Assembly (NCBI RefSeq): GCF_002939305.1
Contig: NZ_MVDI01000002.1
Coordinates: 186,001 to 250,000, forward strand
DNA from: Chroococcidiopsis sp. TS-821
GTDB taxonomy: Bacteria; Cyanobacteriota; Cyanobacteriia; Cyanobacteriales; Chroococcidiopsidaceae
Length of the DNA stretch: 64,000 nucleotides
Direction: 5' to 3'
Part shown: positions 9,113 to 18,535 of the stretch, in pieces
Layout of the letters: each line of letters starts with the position of its first letter
Position numbering within the stretch: the first letter of the stretch is position 1
Translations under genes and position numbers: made by a program
Notes under the pieces: generated by a model
The model's input: the letters and a program-made list of their open reading frames with translations, nothing else
Told to the model about the DNA's origin: nothing
The model's database searches: none

Positions 9113-9886
9113 TCAAGCAGACAGGGGTGTGTCTGTCGTATTAACACTCTTTTGTGGTACTTTTGTAGAAGCTGACCACGGTGCAGGATTTAAACTAAGC
9201 GGTTCCGTCGTACGAGGGTGTCGTGTAGGCATTGTCCGCCGAAACATTTGGTAGTAATCTTTACGGGATTCTTCAAATAAATAGCGCAATTCAGCGATCG
9301 GGTTATTGTGATGATCGACGCGCAAATCAAGATAGGGATAGACATCTTGATGGACAACATAAATTGCTGCCGATTGACGACCCCGTTTATCACCGCCTGC
9401 TGCTTCCCCAGCTTCTAAGGCTTGCAGTAAGCGTTCGGAAAACTCCATCCCTTCTTTGGCTTGATACGCTTCTGCCATTGCTAGCAAAGTTTGTTCGCCA
9501 ACTAGCATATTGCCAGCGACAGAGAAGTAGGGAAAAGTAAAATGTCCTGCCCAATCGATGCACTCTTTGCCTGTCCAAGCTGCAGTGTGACCGTTGTGAT
9601 CGACTAAATGTAATTGCCGATGGTCGCGGTCTTTATCGTCTTTGAGTAAAAGGTAAATGATATCTTCGACAGAGATTTCGTCTAAGGTTCCTTCGCTGAT
9701 GGCACGCTGTTCGAGTAACTGAATACCCAAAATTCCCAGCAGCGGGTTAGTTTGTGCTTGCGTTGCGATCGCCCCAATTGTCGCTTTGGCATGAGGCACT
9801 AACGCCCCTACTGCTAGATGCTTTGTTGCGACTGCAACCCCTGTCATTTGCGTTGATGGATCCCAAGCCACAATTGAGAATGTCAT
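9113..9886 (-). CDS. DUF1028 family protein
   Basis: 257 aa. The N-terminal TFSIVAWDP followed by GVAVATKHLAVGALVPHA and GAIATQAQTNPLLG is the DUF1028 signature, a family with an Ntn-hydrolase-like fold predicted to cleave amide bonds. A GGDKRGRQSAA segment near residue 165 is also typical. The C-terminal 45 residues are Pro/Thr-rich and less conserved. Normal length. It diverges from the AsnB-type gene across a 250-bp gap, so an amidase and an amidotransferase may share a control region; a joint role is inference. Confidence 0.88.
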   Translation of the reverse strand: MTFSIVAWDPSTQMTGVAVATKHLAVGALVPHAKATIGAIATQAQTNPLLGILGIQLLEQRAISEGTLDEISVEDIIYLLLKDDKDRDHRQLHLVDHNGHTAAWTGKECIDWAGHFTFPYFSVAGNMLVGEQTLLAMAEAYQAKEGMEFSERLLQALEAGEAAGGDKRGRQSAAIYVVHQDVYPYLDLRVDHHNNPIAELRYLFEESRKDYYQMFRRTMPTRHPRTTEPLSLNPAPWSASTKVPQKSVNTTDTPLSA

Positions 9887-10137
9887 GATTCCCTGTCTTT
9901 ACTACCTAATGAGTTCTGTATAGAAACGTTATTTTTCTATATCATTTATGTACTGGTATGTACTGTCGTGTATTTAACTATTCCCAAAAAGCTTGTATTG
10001 CTAACATTAGCTGCTATGGCAGAGGTCAGGGGTCAGGTTTTATGAGTTAAGATTGACCGCTGCAATATCTCACAAAACAATTGTTGTTGAAGGACTTAGC
10101 AGTTATTTCGGTTTGTTGTAAGTAAAGGTGTAATTTT

Positions 10138-12177
10138 ATGTGCGGTATTGGTGGCGTCATGCACCACGATCCGGCTCGTCCCGTGAATCCAGATGTTCTA
10201 GTGGCGATGGCGGCGATTCAGTATCATCGCGGACCAGACGGATTCGGTGTCAAAATTATGAGCGATTGCGGTGTGGGCTTCACCCATGCGCGACTGTCAA
10301 TTATTGACCTCAACCCAGAACGCGGACGACAACCGTTTGTTTCTGCTGATGGGCAATACATGATTGCACACAACGGCGAGTTTTACGACTACAAACGCAT
10401 CCGCGCTGAACTGACTTCTTTAGGTTATCGCTTTCGCAGCAAGAGCGATACTGAACTAACGATGCACTTAACAGATCGCTACGGGTTAGAAGGTGCATTA
10501 CCACATCTACGTGGCGAGTTTGCTTTTGCACTTTACGAACGTTCCAAAGACCGCCTGACATTAGTGCGCGATCGCTTTGGTGTCAAACCTTTGTATTGGA
10601 CGATGACGCCCGAAGGTTTAGTCTTTGGTTCAGAAATTAAAGTGTTATTTGCACATCCAGCAGTCCAGCGCCGCTTTTCTTCTGAAGGACTTTATCATCA
10701 ACTGATGCAGCTAATTGTACCAGGAACATCCGCGTTTGAGGGCATTTATGCGGTTGAACCTGGACAAATGGTGATTGTTGAGCGTCATGACGGGCAACTA
10801 CAAGTTAAAACAAAACAGTACTGGGATTTGAACTTCCCGCGTCAGTCTGAACGCGGCGCAAGATTAGCTGACGAAGAGTACATCGAAGAGTTACGCAGCC
10901 GTTTTATTGAAGCTGTGCAATTGCGACTCGAAGCGGATGTTCCTGTAGCGTGTTATCTCTCTGGCGGTATCGACTCGTGTACGATTATGGGTATTGCCGC
11001 CGCAAGTCAACAATCACCTGTTAAAGCATTTACGATTGGGTTTGACGATCGCGACTACGATGAAACTGCGATCGCCCGCGAAATGGCACAAGCCACAGGT
11101 GCAGATCAAGATGTCTTAATGGTCGATGGCAATCAACTTTACGATCACTTTGCGCGGACGCTATGGCATACAGAACGCAGTATTTATAATACTTTTACCG
11201 TTGCCAAGTTGTTGATGAGCGAACATGTCAACAAAGCTGGATACAAAGTCGTCGTCACAGGTGAAGGCTCGGATGAACTTTTTGCAGGATATCCGCAACT
11301 GCGACTTGATATGATTTTGCATGGTATGGATGATGCTTCCCCAGAAGAACGCGCCGATTTAGAAGATTGGCTAGCAGAAAGTAATCGCTTATTCAAAGGC
11401 AATCTTTTAGCGGAAAAAGCGTTAGACGATCCAGCATTGACAAACTTAGTGGGCTTTACACCCAGTTGCTTACAATCGTGGTTATCGGCATCTGCCTACG
11501 TACCGAGTTTACTGCATCCGGATCGCCGCGCCGCAACGCAAAATTACTCGCCAGGAGAAGCTGTTGCCAATGCCCTCGATCGCGGTCAAATTGAGGGACG
11601 TCACCCACTTGACAAAGTGCAATATATATGGATAAAAACGCAGTTTGAGTCACAAGTCCTCGGCTGGGCAGGCGATCGCGTCGATATGGCAAACTCGATG
11701 GAAGCACGTCCGCCGTTTCTCGATCATCCCTTAGTCGAATTCGCTGTGACTCTACCGCAAAATATGCGCTTGCGGGGACGCAAAGATAAATATATCCTGC
11801 GCGAAACAATGCGCGAGCTTTTACCAAAAGCACTTTACGAGCGACAAAAATTTGCGTTCATGGCTCCCCCATCGCATACTGACCCCATTAAACAACGGGC
11901 GATGCAGGCGTTATCGGCAACTTATTTATCAAAACAAGCGATCCAAGAAGCAGGGTTACTCGACGCCGCAGGCGTACAAAAGATTCTTCAGCGTCACGGC
12001 GATGCCAATACCCCAGTGTCAGACCGCGTACAACTCGATGCAATTATTAATCATATGCTCAGCGTGCAAATGTTGCACAAGCATTTTGTCGGCAATGATG
12101 TGCCTGCTGTCGCCCGCGATCGCGCCAAAGAGCGCGGTTGGTACGCTAAAGATCAACTTGTGTTAGTTGGAGCGTAA
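10138..12177 (+). CDS. asnB: asparagine synthase-type glutamine amidotransferase
   Basis: 679 aa with two domains. The N-terminal class II glutaminase begins with the required MCGIGG (Cys2 nucleophile after Met removal) and has RGPDG near residue 31 and NGEFYD near 79. The C-terminal synthetase domain has the ATP-pyrophosphatase loop SGGIDS at 275-280 and VVVTGEGSDELFAGY near 375. Expected reaction: glutamine-dependent amidation of aspartate to asparagine, with AMP and PPi release. It is longer than E. coli AsnB (554 aa), so amidation of another carboxylate cannot be excluded. It starts 10 nt after AAAGGTG. Divergent from the DUF1028 gene. Confidence 0.88.
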   Translation: MCGIGGVMHHDPARPVNPDVLVAMAAIQYHRGPDGFGVKIMSDCGVGFTHARLSIIDLNPERGRQPFVSADGQYMIAHNGEFYDYKRIRAELTSLGYRFRSKSDTELTMHLTDRYGLEGALPHLRGEFAFALYERSKDRLTLVRDRFGVKPLYWTMTPEGLVFGSEIKVLFAHPAVQRRFSSEGLYHQLMQLIVPGTSAFEGIYAVEPGQMVIVERHDGQLQVKTKQYWDLNFPRQSERGARLADEEYIEELRSRFIEAVQLRLEADVPVACYLSGGIDSCTIMGIAAASQQSPVKAFTIGFDDRDYDETAIAREMAQATGADQDVLMVDGNQLYDHFARTLWHTERSIYNTFTVAKLLMSEHVNKAGYKVVVTGEGSDELFAGYPQLRLDMILHGMDDASPEERADLEDWLAESNRLFKGNLLAEKALDDPALTNLVGFTPSCLQSWLSASAYVPSLLHPDRRAATQNYSPGEAVANALDRGQIEGRHPLDKVQYIWIKTQFESQVLGWAGDRVDMANSMEARPPFLDHPLVEFAVTLPQNMRLRGRKDKYILRETMRELLPKALYERQKFAFMAPPSHTDPIKQRAMQALSATYLSKQAIQEAGLLDAAGVQKILQRHGDANTPVSDRVQLDAIINHMLSVQMLHKHFVGNDVPAVARDRAKERGWYAKDQLVLVGA

Positions 12178-12769
12178 TACTTCCCACTATAAGTTGCTAT
12201 CCAGTAGGTAGTAGAGGGGCAGAGGAACACTTATTGTATTAGTGATGGCATAAAACCTATAAAAGCAATTAGCACTTTTTAACTAACAATTAGACTAAGT
12301 GCCAACAGCTAATACCATTAGAGAATGTCTGAAAAGTATAAATTACAACGCTGATCGTCCATTGATGATTCCAACCATAGCAGCTTTTATCTAGGCTGCG
12401 GAAGTAATAATAGACCGTTCTCTAGGTAGGGAAGCGGACGATCGGGGACAGAATGCCTATTGTTTATTTATATTACATCTGTTGGATAGAGTAGGCACTG
12501 CATGACTCTTGTTGTGATACCCATCAGTGCCGATTTTTTTGAATATAAAGTTTTGTAGCTTTTATGAGTAATTCCTCAGGTGTCTGCTGAATAAAGCATT
12601 AGAGAGCTAAATGTCCTTTATTTCAATAGAATTTCGACTATGATAGCTGCATTCTAAAACTACATCCACTTTTTTATTAAAAAAGCATATTTATAAACTG
12701 CAAGTTGAGGTATTGAAAGCGACGCGAACTAGAACTTTAACTCAGTGAATTCCGTTATTACTTCATGAG
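12178..12769. other. gene-free region after asnB with one strong RNA-like fold
   Basis: About 590 bp. It starts with a short GAGGGGCAGAGG repeat fragment (12211-12225), is otherwise AT-rich, and contains the candidate structured RNA at 12351-12445. No credible ORF. The last ~150 bp probably carry the promoter of the exported protein gene at 12785. Confidence 0.5.
12351..12445 (+). ncRNA. candidate structured RNA, resembling the glutamine (glnA) riboswitch
   Basis: A closing helix CTGATCGTCC (12351-12360) pairs with GGACGATCGG (12436-12445): ten pairs with one T-G. Inside are a hairpin GCAGC/GCTGC (12380-12399), then CGGAAGTA (12399-12406), and GAAG just before the 3' closing strand. In the glnA riboswitch the order is GUUCA, hairpin, ACGGAAGUAGG, hairpin, CGAAGGAAC. 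The order and the CGGAAGUA block agree, and the closing bases differ in a compensating way (GUUC/GAAC against GTCC/GGAC). The last helix is poor. It may be a divergent relative or chance. The next plus-strand gene starts 340 bp downstream. Confidence 0.35.
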
Positions 12770-12784
12770 GTGAGACTAAGGTAT

Positions 12785-13726
12785 ATGAAATTCAAGCTTA
12801 TTATTATGTCTGTCCTCCTAGGCGCACTTATATATGGAGTTACAGCAGTTCAAGCACAGATGAAGGATAGTAGTAAACCTTCCACAGTTCAGGGTTCAGG
12901 GGCGATGGCTCAAAATCATCCCTTGAAAGCATCTGTAGAAGATGCTGATTTCATTTTCCGAGGAGTTGTTACTAAAATTGAATATCGCATGTCAGCTAAT
13001 GAGCCACAACTTCCTCACTCGTTTGTGACTTTTAAAGTAGAAAAGAGGCTCAAGGGACAATTTAATCAACAATTTGTGACTCTGCGTTTTATTGGCGGTC
13101 CTGCTGGTAATGGTAACTTTCTCACAGTGTCTGAAGTTCCTCTTTTTGACGTTGGAGAGCGGAGTATTCTCTTAGTACAAGGTAATGGTCAATCTGGGTG
13201 TCCCCTTGTGGGATGTGCAGACGGTCGGTTTCGGATTATTAGCGATCAAGTCTTCACTGATGAGGGACAGCCAATTGCATTAAATAACCAAGGGGAACTG
13301 ACTTATGGGAGACCGCTGCCGTTAGAGGAAGTAGTCAACAATAGGATTGGTGATATATCTGTTAGGGATGTTTTATCAAACGAAGAGAGTTCGCAAGATG
13401 CTGCTGGAGGGCGTGTAGTGCGATCTCAACAAGAACTAGTAGCTTCATCATCATCTCTGAGCGCAAGTCAACTTGAGCATCTTATTCAAAATCAAGTGCA
13501 ACAGCTTGGCTTATCTACACAGATGCAGGCACGACAGTTTAATGTCAGCGTGGACAGTAAAGCAAGTTTTTCTGTTGCCCAACCTAGACCTGTAAGTCCA
13601 CCTGCGATAGCAGTTCCTCATTCTGAATCTTCAAGATCGTCAAGCTTGAGCGAAACTGACCGCAGAGAACTTGAGATGTTACAGCAAAACGGAGGCAATC
13701 CAGTATTCCTGAATTCTAAACCTTAA
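12785..13726 (+). CDS. exported protein of unknown function
   Basis: 313 aa from the ATG at 12785, which gives a clean signal peptide (Lys-rich start, hydrophobic core, AVQA/Q cleavage near residue 24); an in-frame GTG at 12770 is the alternative. The mature N-terminal half has a compact beta pattern: ADFIFRGVVTKIEYRMS, then SFVTFKVEKRLKG and VGERSILLVQGNG, plus a Cys pair in SGCPLVGCADGRF. The C-terminal half is Ser/Gln-rich and likely disordered. Not recognised as a named family. The metalloprotease gene 190 bp downstream is also exported, so the two may act together outside the cytoplasm; that is inference. Confidence 0.75.
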   Translation: MKFKLIIMSVLLGALIYGVTAVQAQMKDSSKPSTVQGSGAMAQNHPLKASVEDADFIFRGVVTKIEYRMSANEPQLPHSFVTFKVEKRLKGQFNQQFVTLRFIGGPAGNGNFLTVSEVPLFDVGERSILLVQGNGQSGCPLVGCADGRFRIISDQVFTDEGQPIALNNQGELTYGRPLPLEEVVNNRIGDISVRDVLSNEESSQDAAGGRVVRSQQELVASSSSLSASQLEHLIQNQVQQLGLSTQMQARQFNVSVDSKASFSVAQPRPVSPPAIAVPHSESSRSSSLSETDRRELEMLQQNGGNPVFLNSKP

Positions 13727-13733
13727 GGTTTAG
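13716..13733. repeat. 18-bp perfect palindrome over the stop codon
   Basis: CTAAACCTTAAGGTTTAG is a perfect palindrome that includes the TAA stop of the upstream gene (13724-13726). It could fold with a TTAA loop and slow decay or end transcription, but no T tract follows directly (GTTTCCCCGTTTT comes 5 nt later). Confidence 0.5.
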
Positions 13734-13916
13734 GAAGTTTCCCCGTTTTAAGTAGAACACTTATGCAGAATGCAGTGGGCGAAATATACCAGAGCATTTT
13801 GCAACTTTGAAGTGCTTATTTCACAGGCTGTTTCGCCTCAAGGCTACTGACTTGAGGGAAAAAACAGATTAATTGGATTTTTATTTAACCGGAAGAGAAA
13901 TTTATGGAGAACAGTT

Positions 13917-15032
13917 ATGAAGAAATATCTAACAAGTTTAATCGGTCTAGCATTGTTTGCGGCTATTACTGGTCATACGTCTGACGCTCATGCCTTCCGT
14001 TATCGGATCTGCGATCGACCATGGCCAGCCTCTGATGGTCCTATTAAATGGACTAGTATTCCACCACGAATGCGCGCAGCTGGAGTTAGTTTTCCAGCTG
14101 GTGTCTGGAGAGATGCTTTGACCGATTCTGTCAGTCGTTGGAACACAAACCCCAGTAATTTCTACTTTAACCTAACTTATAACGAACCTGGTGTTGGATT
14201 AGACAATGGCGAAAATGAAGTCTGGTTCAGCAATGATGATAGTCTGCTAAATGGTGCACCGGCAATTGCTTATACCTGGTGGAGTTGTAACATATTTAGT
14301 AGCATCAAGATCAATGAGTCAGATGTCCTCTTTGACAGTCGAGTTGCCTACACCCCTTCTACCAACAAAAGTTCACTTTGGCCTTATGGTGGAAGCTCTC
14401 GTCCTTTCCAGACAACTTCATCACACGAATTCGGTCATGCATTGGGTCTGCTGCACGTGAATACAATTTACAACATAATGGGTCAAGATTGGAATCATAT
14501 CCATACCAATGCAGGAATTGCGAGAAACTATCCAGGGGAAGATGCTTCAAATGGTGCAGTATTTCTGTATGGTCTCTATTCGCCTGCTATTAATGATCTT
14601 TCTGTAGTTCATTGGAAGCGGTTAGGTAGCGATGGAGAATATAGTACACACACCAGAACTCAAATGTACAATACTACTGGCACACTTCTTAGTTCCTTCA
14701 ATGATGCTGGTGAGCCACGTTATCGCGTAAATAGAGGACAGCAGGTTCAAGTCGAGCTAACCTATGAAAACAATGGTGCTGCCACTCAAACGGTTGGTGT
14801 TGGCTACTATATTTCTACTAATGACAATATCTCAACAGCTGACCGCTTAATTGCAACAGCTTCATTTACACTTGCTAGGGATATTGCTTTGACATCGAGG
14901 AGGACAGTTACTATTCCTAGCGATCTAACTGTTGGCAACTACTACATAGGTGCTATTGTGGATAGAACTAATGCGGTCAGCGAACAGTACGAGAACAACA
15001 ATTCCACTTATATTGCTATTCAAGTGAACTGA
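13917..15032 (+). CDS. secreted matrixin-like zinc metalloprotease with CARDB-like domain
   Basis: 371 aa. A signal peptide (residues 1-26, AHA/F cleavage) precedes a metzincin-type catalytic domain with the full zinc motif HEFGHALGLLH (170-180: His170, Glu171, His174, His180) and a downstream YNIMGQD carrying the Met-turn (Met188). Residues about 225-371 form a beta domain resembling CARDB: LSVVHWKRLG, VELTYENNGAATQTVGVGYY, then a run ending NNNSTYIAIQV. Expected to cut proteins outside the cell or in the periplasm. The 190-bp gap upstream carries nested inverted repeats. No pro-domain cysteine switch is evident. Confidence 0.88.
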   Translation: MKKYLTSLIGLALFAAITGHTSDAHAFRYRICDRPWPASDGPIKWTSIPPRMRAAGVSFPAGVWRDALTDSVSRWNTNPSNFYFNLTYNEPGVGLDNGENEVWFSNDDSLLNGAPAIAYTWWSCNIFSSIKINESDVLFDSRVAYTPSTNKSSLWPYGGSSRPFQTTSSHEFGHALGLLHVNTIYNIMGQDWNHIHTNAGIARNYPGEDASNGAVFLYGLYSPAINDLSVVHWKRLGSDGEYSTHTRTQMYNTTGTLLSSFNDAGEPRYRVNRGQQVQVELTYENNGAATQTVGVGYYISTNDNISTADRLIATASFTLARDIALTSRRTVTIPSDLTVGNYYIGAIVDRTNAVSEQYENNNSTYIAIQVN

Positions 15033-15430
15033 CCTAAATCTTTACAGCCTATTGGGAAGTGATTATACACCCCCAGCCATAATGCCCTTCAGCAAGTTTT
15101 TGAATCTGCCCCAACTTTGCTTGCTCAGGGGCAAACTCACGAATATGTGGTACAACCGTTTACATAGCATAATTCAGAGCTAAAAGCTACCCAGGGCAAG
15201 GTCTTCGAGCTTGTATACTGTCCTAAATTTCCCTTCGGTTGCTATACTAGCTAAGCGGATAAATCTGTAACAATGGCGCAGTCTCATTTTCTTCTTTGGT
15301 AAGTTAGTTACAACTCGTATACTGTATCCACCAAAGCAATTTGTGTCCAAGTTTTGAGAATGGCAAAATATCCTAACTCTAGCCTTGATCGCAGTTTGCC
15401 ACTAATTGACTACATAGCATTGGAAAATCG
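15033..15430. other. gene-free stretch between protease and ABC operon end
   Basis: About 400 bp. On the minus strand 15159 to 15049 is an open stretch of 36 codons with protein-like composition (REFAPEQAKLGQIQK) but no start codon and a TAA just before it; it may be the tail of a lost gene. Nothing else is recognised. Confidence 0.4.
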
Positions 15431-16480
15431 TTATTCGCCAAGCGCCGGATCGAACTTTCCTGATGTATCAACTAGATGACACGCAACATAGTGTCCATCG
15501 CCTACGTCGCGAAATTCTGGTTCTACTTGATGACAATGTTCAATTGCCCAAGGACAGCGCGTGTGGAAACGACAGCCACTTGGAGGATTTGTTGGGCTAG
15601 GAACATCGCCTTGTAAAACAATTCGCTGGCGCTTTGCTTCTACGGTAGGATCGGGGATCGGGATCGCAGAGAGTAAAGCTTGTGTATATGGATGTAGTGG
15701 ATTTTCGTATAGCGATACGCGATCGGCAAGTTCGACAATTTTACCAAGGTACATTACTGCAATGCGATCTGAGATATGGCGCACAACACTCAAATCGTGG
15801 GCAATAAATAGATAAGTCAGTTGAAACTCGCGCTGGAGTGACTGCACTAAGTTAATTACTTGCGCTTGAACCGAAACATCTAATGCGGCAATCGGTTCGT
15901 CACATACTAAAAAATCAGGGTTAACAGCCAACGCCCGTGCGATCGCAACTCGTTGGCGTTGTCCTCCAGAAAATTCGTGTGGATAACGAGAAATAAACTC
16001 TGGACTCAAGCCGACAACATCTAAAAGATGCTGAACTCGCGCCTGTTTCTCGCGTCCTGAAGCTAAACCGAATATTTCTAGTGGTTCGCTAATCACATCA
16101 CCAATTGTCATGCGAGGATTGAGCGATGCGTAAGGATCTTGGAAAATCATCTGCATCTGTCGGCGCATTTGTCGTAACGGTTCGCCGGATAATGCCGTTA
16201 GTTCAGTTTCCTCAAAATAAACGTGTCCTGCACTTGGTGGTTCTATTTGCAGAATCGCCCGTCCTGTCGTACTTTTACCGCATCCTGATTCCCCTACCAA
16301 GCCCAAAGTTTCGCCACGTTTGATATCAAAAGTGAGTCCATCGACGGCTTTTACCGCCCCTACTTGTCGTTGGAGAATTAACCCGCGCAGAATCGGAAAA
16401 TGAACTTTAAGGTCGCGCACGCGCAATAAGGTGTCGTTTCGCTGTTGCGTTTGAATTGTACTCGTTTGAGGTTGCACCAT
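15431..16480 (-). CDS. peptide/dipeptide ABC transporter ATP-binding protein (OppF/DppF type)
   Basis: 349 aa ATPase of the oligopeptide/dipeptide/nickel importer family. Walker [10 protein letters not shown] at 63-71, signature SGGQRQR, Walker B FLVCDEP with the catalytic Glu, and the family's C-terminal extension with [11 protein letters not shown], where the cysteines bind an iron-sulfur cluster in several relatives. The 5' start ATG overlaps a run of repeats with the upstream ATPase gene 18 bp away. Last gene of the five-gene importer; pairs with the OppD-type ATPase to drive import. Confidence 0.92.
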   Translation of the reverse strand: MVQPQTSTIQTQQRNDTLLRVRDLKVHFPILRGLILQRQVGAVKAVDGLTFDIKRGETLGLVGESGCGKSTTGRAILQIEPPSAGHVYFEETELTALSGEPLRQMRRQMQMIFQDPYASLNPRMTIGDVISEPLEIFGLASGREKQARVQHLLDVVGLSPEFISRYPHEFSGGQRQRVAIARALAVNPDFLVCDEPIAALDVSVQAQVINLVQSLQREFQLTYLFIAHDLSVVRHISDRIAVMYLGKIVELADRVSLYENPLHPYTQALLSAIPIPDPTVEAKRQRIVLQGDVPSPTNPPSGCRFHTRCPWAIEHCHQVEPEFRDVGDGHYVACHLVDTSGKFDPALGE

Positions 16481-16498
16481 GATTTTCGTTGATCGACA

Positions 16499-17509
16499 TT
16501 AGGCGGTTGCTGATTGAGATGCTTGCAAAACGTCTGCGCCTTCGGGTTTTACCCAACACGCGACTTGGTGGTTCACTCCCACAGGTTCTAGCGGTGGATC
16601 TTCGTTATGGCATTTGGCGATCGCAAACTCGCAACGCGGCGCGAACGGACATCCTTGCGGATAGTTGACTAAGCTTGGCGGTAATCCATCGATTGACTTG
16701 AGACGTTCTTGGCGCTGTTCGTCTAAACGCGGAATACTTTGCAGTAACCCAATTGTATACGGATGGCGTGGATGGTGATACAGTGCGTTCAGTGGCGCTT
16801 GTTCAACAATTTGCCCTGCATACATCACCAAGATGCGATCGGCTAAACCTGCAAGCAATGACAGATCGTGCGTAATCCAAATGACCGCCATGCCACGTTC
16901 TTCTTTGAGTTGCTTGACAAGTTCAACAATTTGTGCTTGAATTGTCACGTCAAGTGCTGTTGTCGGTTCATCGGCAATCAGTAAATCAGGATTACACGCT
17001 AGTCCCATCGCGATCATCACGCGTTGGCGCATTCCTCCAGAAAATTGGTGCGGATAGTTGCGGACGCGATCGCGTGCCCCAGGAATGCCAACTTGCTCTA
17101 AAAGTTCAACTGCTCTCGCTTTCGCCTCTGATTTTGCCATGCCTAAATGCAGTTGAATAGCTTCAGTCATCTGCTTTTCCACCCGCAATACCGGATTAAG
17201 TGATGTCATCGGGTCTTGAAAAATCATCGAGAGACGATTTCCCCGCAGCGATCGCATTTCGCGCCCACTCAATTTGAGTAGATCTTGTCCCTGAAACATC
17301 ACTTCACCACCCACAATTTTGCCTGGAGGCGATGGAATCAACCGCATTGCCGATAGCATCGTAATACTTTTTCCCGAACCCGATTCGCCGACAATTCCTA
17401 CAGTTTCCTGCGCATTGACATGAAACGAGACATCATTCACTGCATGAACGACACCATTTTGGGTAAAAAAGCGCGTTTTCAGGTTCTGAACATCAAGCAA
17501 TCGAGCCAT
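16499..17509 (-). CDS. peptide/dipeptide ABC transporter ATP-binding protein (OppD/DppD type)
   Basis: 336 aa. Walker A GESGSGKS near residue 40, signature SGGMRQR, Walker [14 protein letters not shown]-loop in ITHDLS, and the C-terminal extension with [13 protein letters not shown], the cysteine motif of this subfamily. It forms the heterodimeric motor with the OppF-type protein encoded 18 bp downstream. A 130-bp gap containing a dispersed repeat separates it from the permease gene upstream. Confidence 0.92.
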   Translation of the reverse strand: MARLLDVQNLKTRFFTQNGVVHAVNDVSFHVNAQETVGIVGESGSGKSITMLSAMRLIPSPPGKIVGGEVMFQGQDLLKLSGREMRSLRGNRLSMIFQDPMTSLNPVLRVEKQMTEAIQLHLGMAKSEAKARAVELLEQVGIPGARDRVRNYPHQFSGGMRQRVMIAMGLACNPDLLIADEPTTALDVTIQAQIVELVKQLKEERGMAVIWITHDLSLLAGLADRILVMYAGQIVEQAPLNALYHHPRHPYTIGLLQSIPRLDEQRQERLKSIDGLPPSLVNYPQGCPFAPRCEFAIAKCHNEDPPLEPVGVNHQVACWVKPEGADVLQASQSATA

Positions 17510-17543
17510 GGTACTGTTGTGCTTTAAAGTTAGTACGTATGGA

Positions 17544-17625
17544 TGAGCAGAGGAGCAGAGGAAGCAGAGGAGCCTGCGCCGTGCGGGGGTTTCCCCCGTT
17601 GAGGCAACTGGCGTGGGCAGGGGAG
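17544..17625. repeat. dispersed GAGGAGCAGAGGA repeat with GC hairpin
   Basis: Repeated AGAGGA/GCAGAGGA units run into a perfect hairpin CGGGGG-TTT-CCCCCG (17584-17598) and GAGGCAACTGGCG. This composite occurs in many cyanobacterial genomes. Here it splits the importer operon between permease and ATPase genes and could dampen readthrough. A shorter AGAGGGGCAGAGGA piece is at 12211. Confidence 0.65.
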
Positions 17626-17638
17626 AAAATGTTGGTAA

Positions 17639-18535
17639 TTAAGACCGTCGCTGTTGGGGATCGAGGGCTTCGCGCAATCCATCACCGAGGAGATTAAAGC
17701 CTAAGACTGTAATTGCGATCGCCAAACCAGGAAACGTTGTTACCCAAGGTGCGCGGCGAAAGTAATCGCGTCCTGCGGCTAAGATTGCTCCCCATTCAGG
17801 TGAGGGTGGTTGCGCGCCGAGTCCGAGAAATGACAACGCAGATGCTGAAAGAACTGCAACGGAGACTCCTACAGTTGCTACAACAATAATCGGCGAAAGA
17901 ATATTGGGTAAGATGTGACGAAAGATGAGGCGAAAGTGCTTTGCACCCACAGCTTGGGCGGCTTTGAAATATTCCTTATTTTTTTCTACCAGCACAGCCC
18001 CATAAGTAACGCGCGCATAGAAAGGAATCGAACTAATTCCAACAGCAATTGTGGCATTAGTAAGGCTAGGACCAAGTACCGCAACAGCTGCGAGGGCTAT
18101 CAGCGTTTCGGTAAAAGAGAACAAAACATCGACGCCCCGCATCAAAATAGCTTCTACCCAACCTCCGGCGTAGCCTGCAACCATTCCTAGCAAAACTCCC
18201 GCCGTCATTGAGATAAACACGGCGACGAGTCCAATACGTAACGTTAGGCGACTACCATAAACAATCCTGCTAAACAAATCGCGTCCAAAATCATCCGTAC
18301 CAAACCAATGTTCCGCACTCGGAGGTTGCAACGTCGAACCAACTCCCATTTCCAGTGGGTCAAAAGGCGCGATCGCCGGAGCAAAAATTGCCACGATCGT
18401 CGTTACTAGCAAAATAACGCCGCCAATCTTAGCACCAGGGCTGCGAAACAGAACCTGTAGAAACCGCCGAAATTCTCTATTCCTAGACGGAAGCGGCGCA
18501 ACAGGTGGTGGTGGTGTGGTAATTTGCTGAGTCAT
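17639..18535 (-). CDS. peptide/dipeptide ABC transporter permease (OppC/DppC type)
   Basis: 298 aa inner-membrane permease with about six hydrophobic helices. The N-terminal cytoplasmic tail precedes a first helix at residues ~37-55, then the family segment HWFGTDDFGRDLFSRIVYGSR, and the EAA coupling loop EKNKEYFKAAQAVGAKHFRL that docks on the ATPases. Near the end LSFLGLGAQPPSPEWG is diagnostic of the DppC family. Its ATG overlaps the stop of the DppB-type gene by one base (TGATG), indicating translational coupling. Confidence 0.93.
   Translation of the reverse strand: MTQQITTPPPPVAPLPSRNREFRRFLQVLFRSPGAKIGGVILLVTTIVAIFAPAIAPFDPLEMGVGSTLQPPSAEHWFGTDDFGRDLFSRIVYGSRLTLRIGLVAVFISMTAGVLLGMVAGYAGGWVEAILMRGVDVLFSFTETLIALAAVAVLGPSLTNATIAVGISSIPFYARVTYGAVLVEKNKEYFKAAQAVGAKHFRLIFRHILPNILSPIIVVATVGVSVAVLSASALSFLGLGAQPPSPEWGAILAAGRDYFRRAPWVTTFPGLAIAITVLGFNLLGDGLREALDPQQRRS

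Noticed and set aside
15049-15159. 36-codon protein-like stretch on the minus strand
   Set aside because: No start codon; too short to assign. Mentioned only as a possible gene tail.
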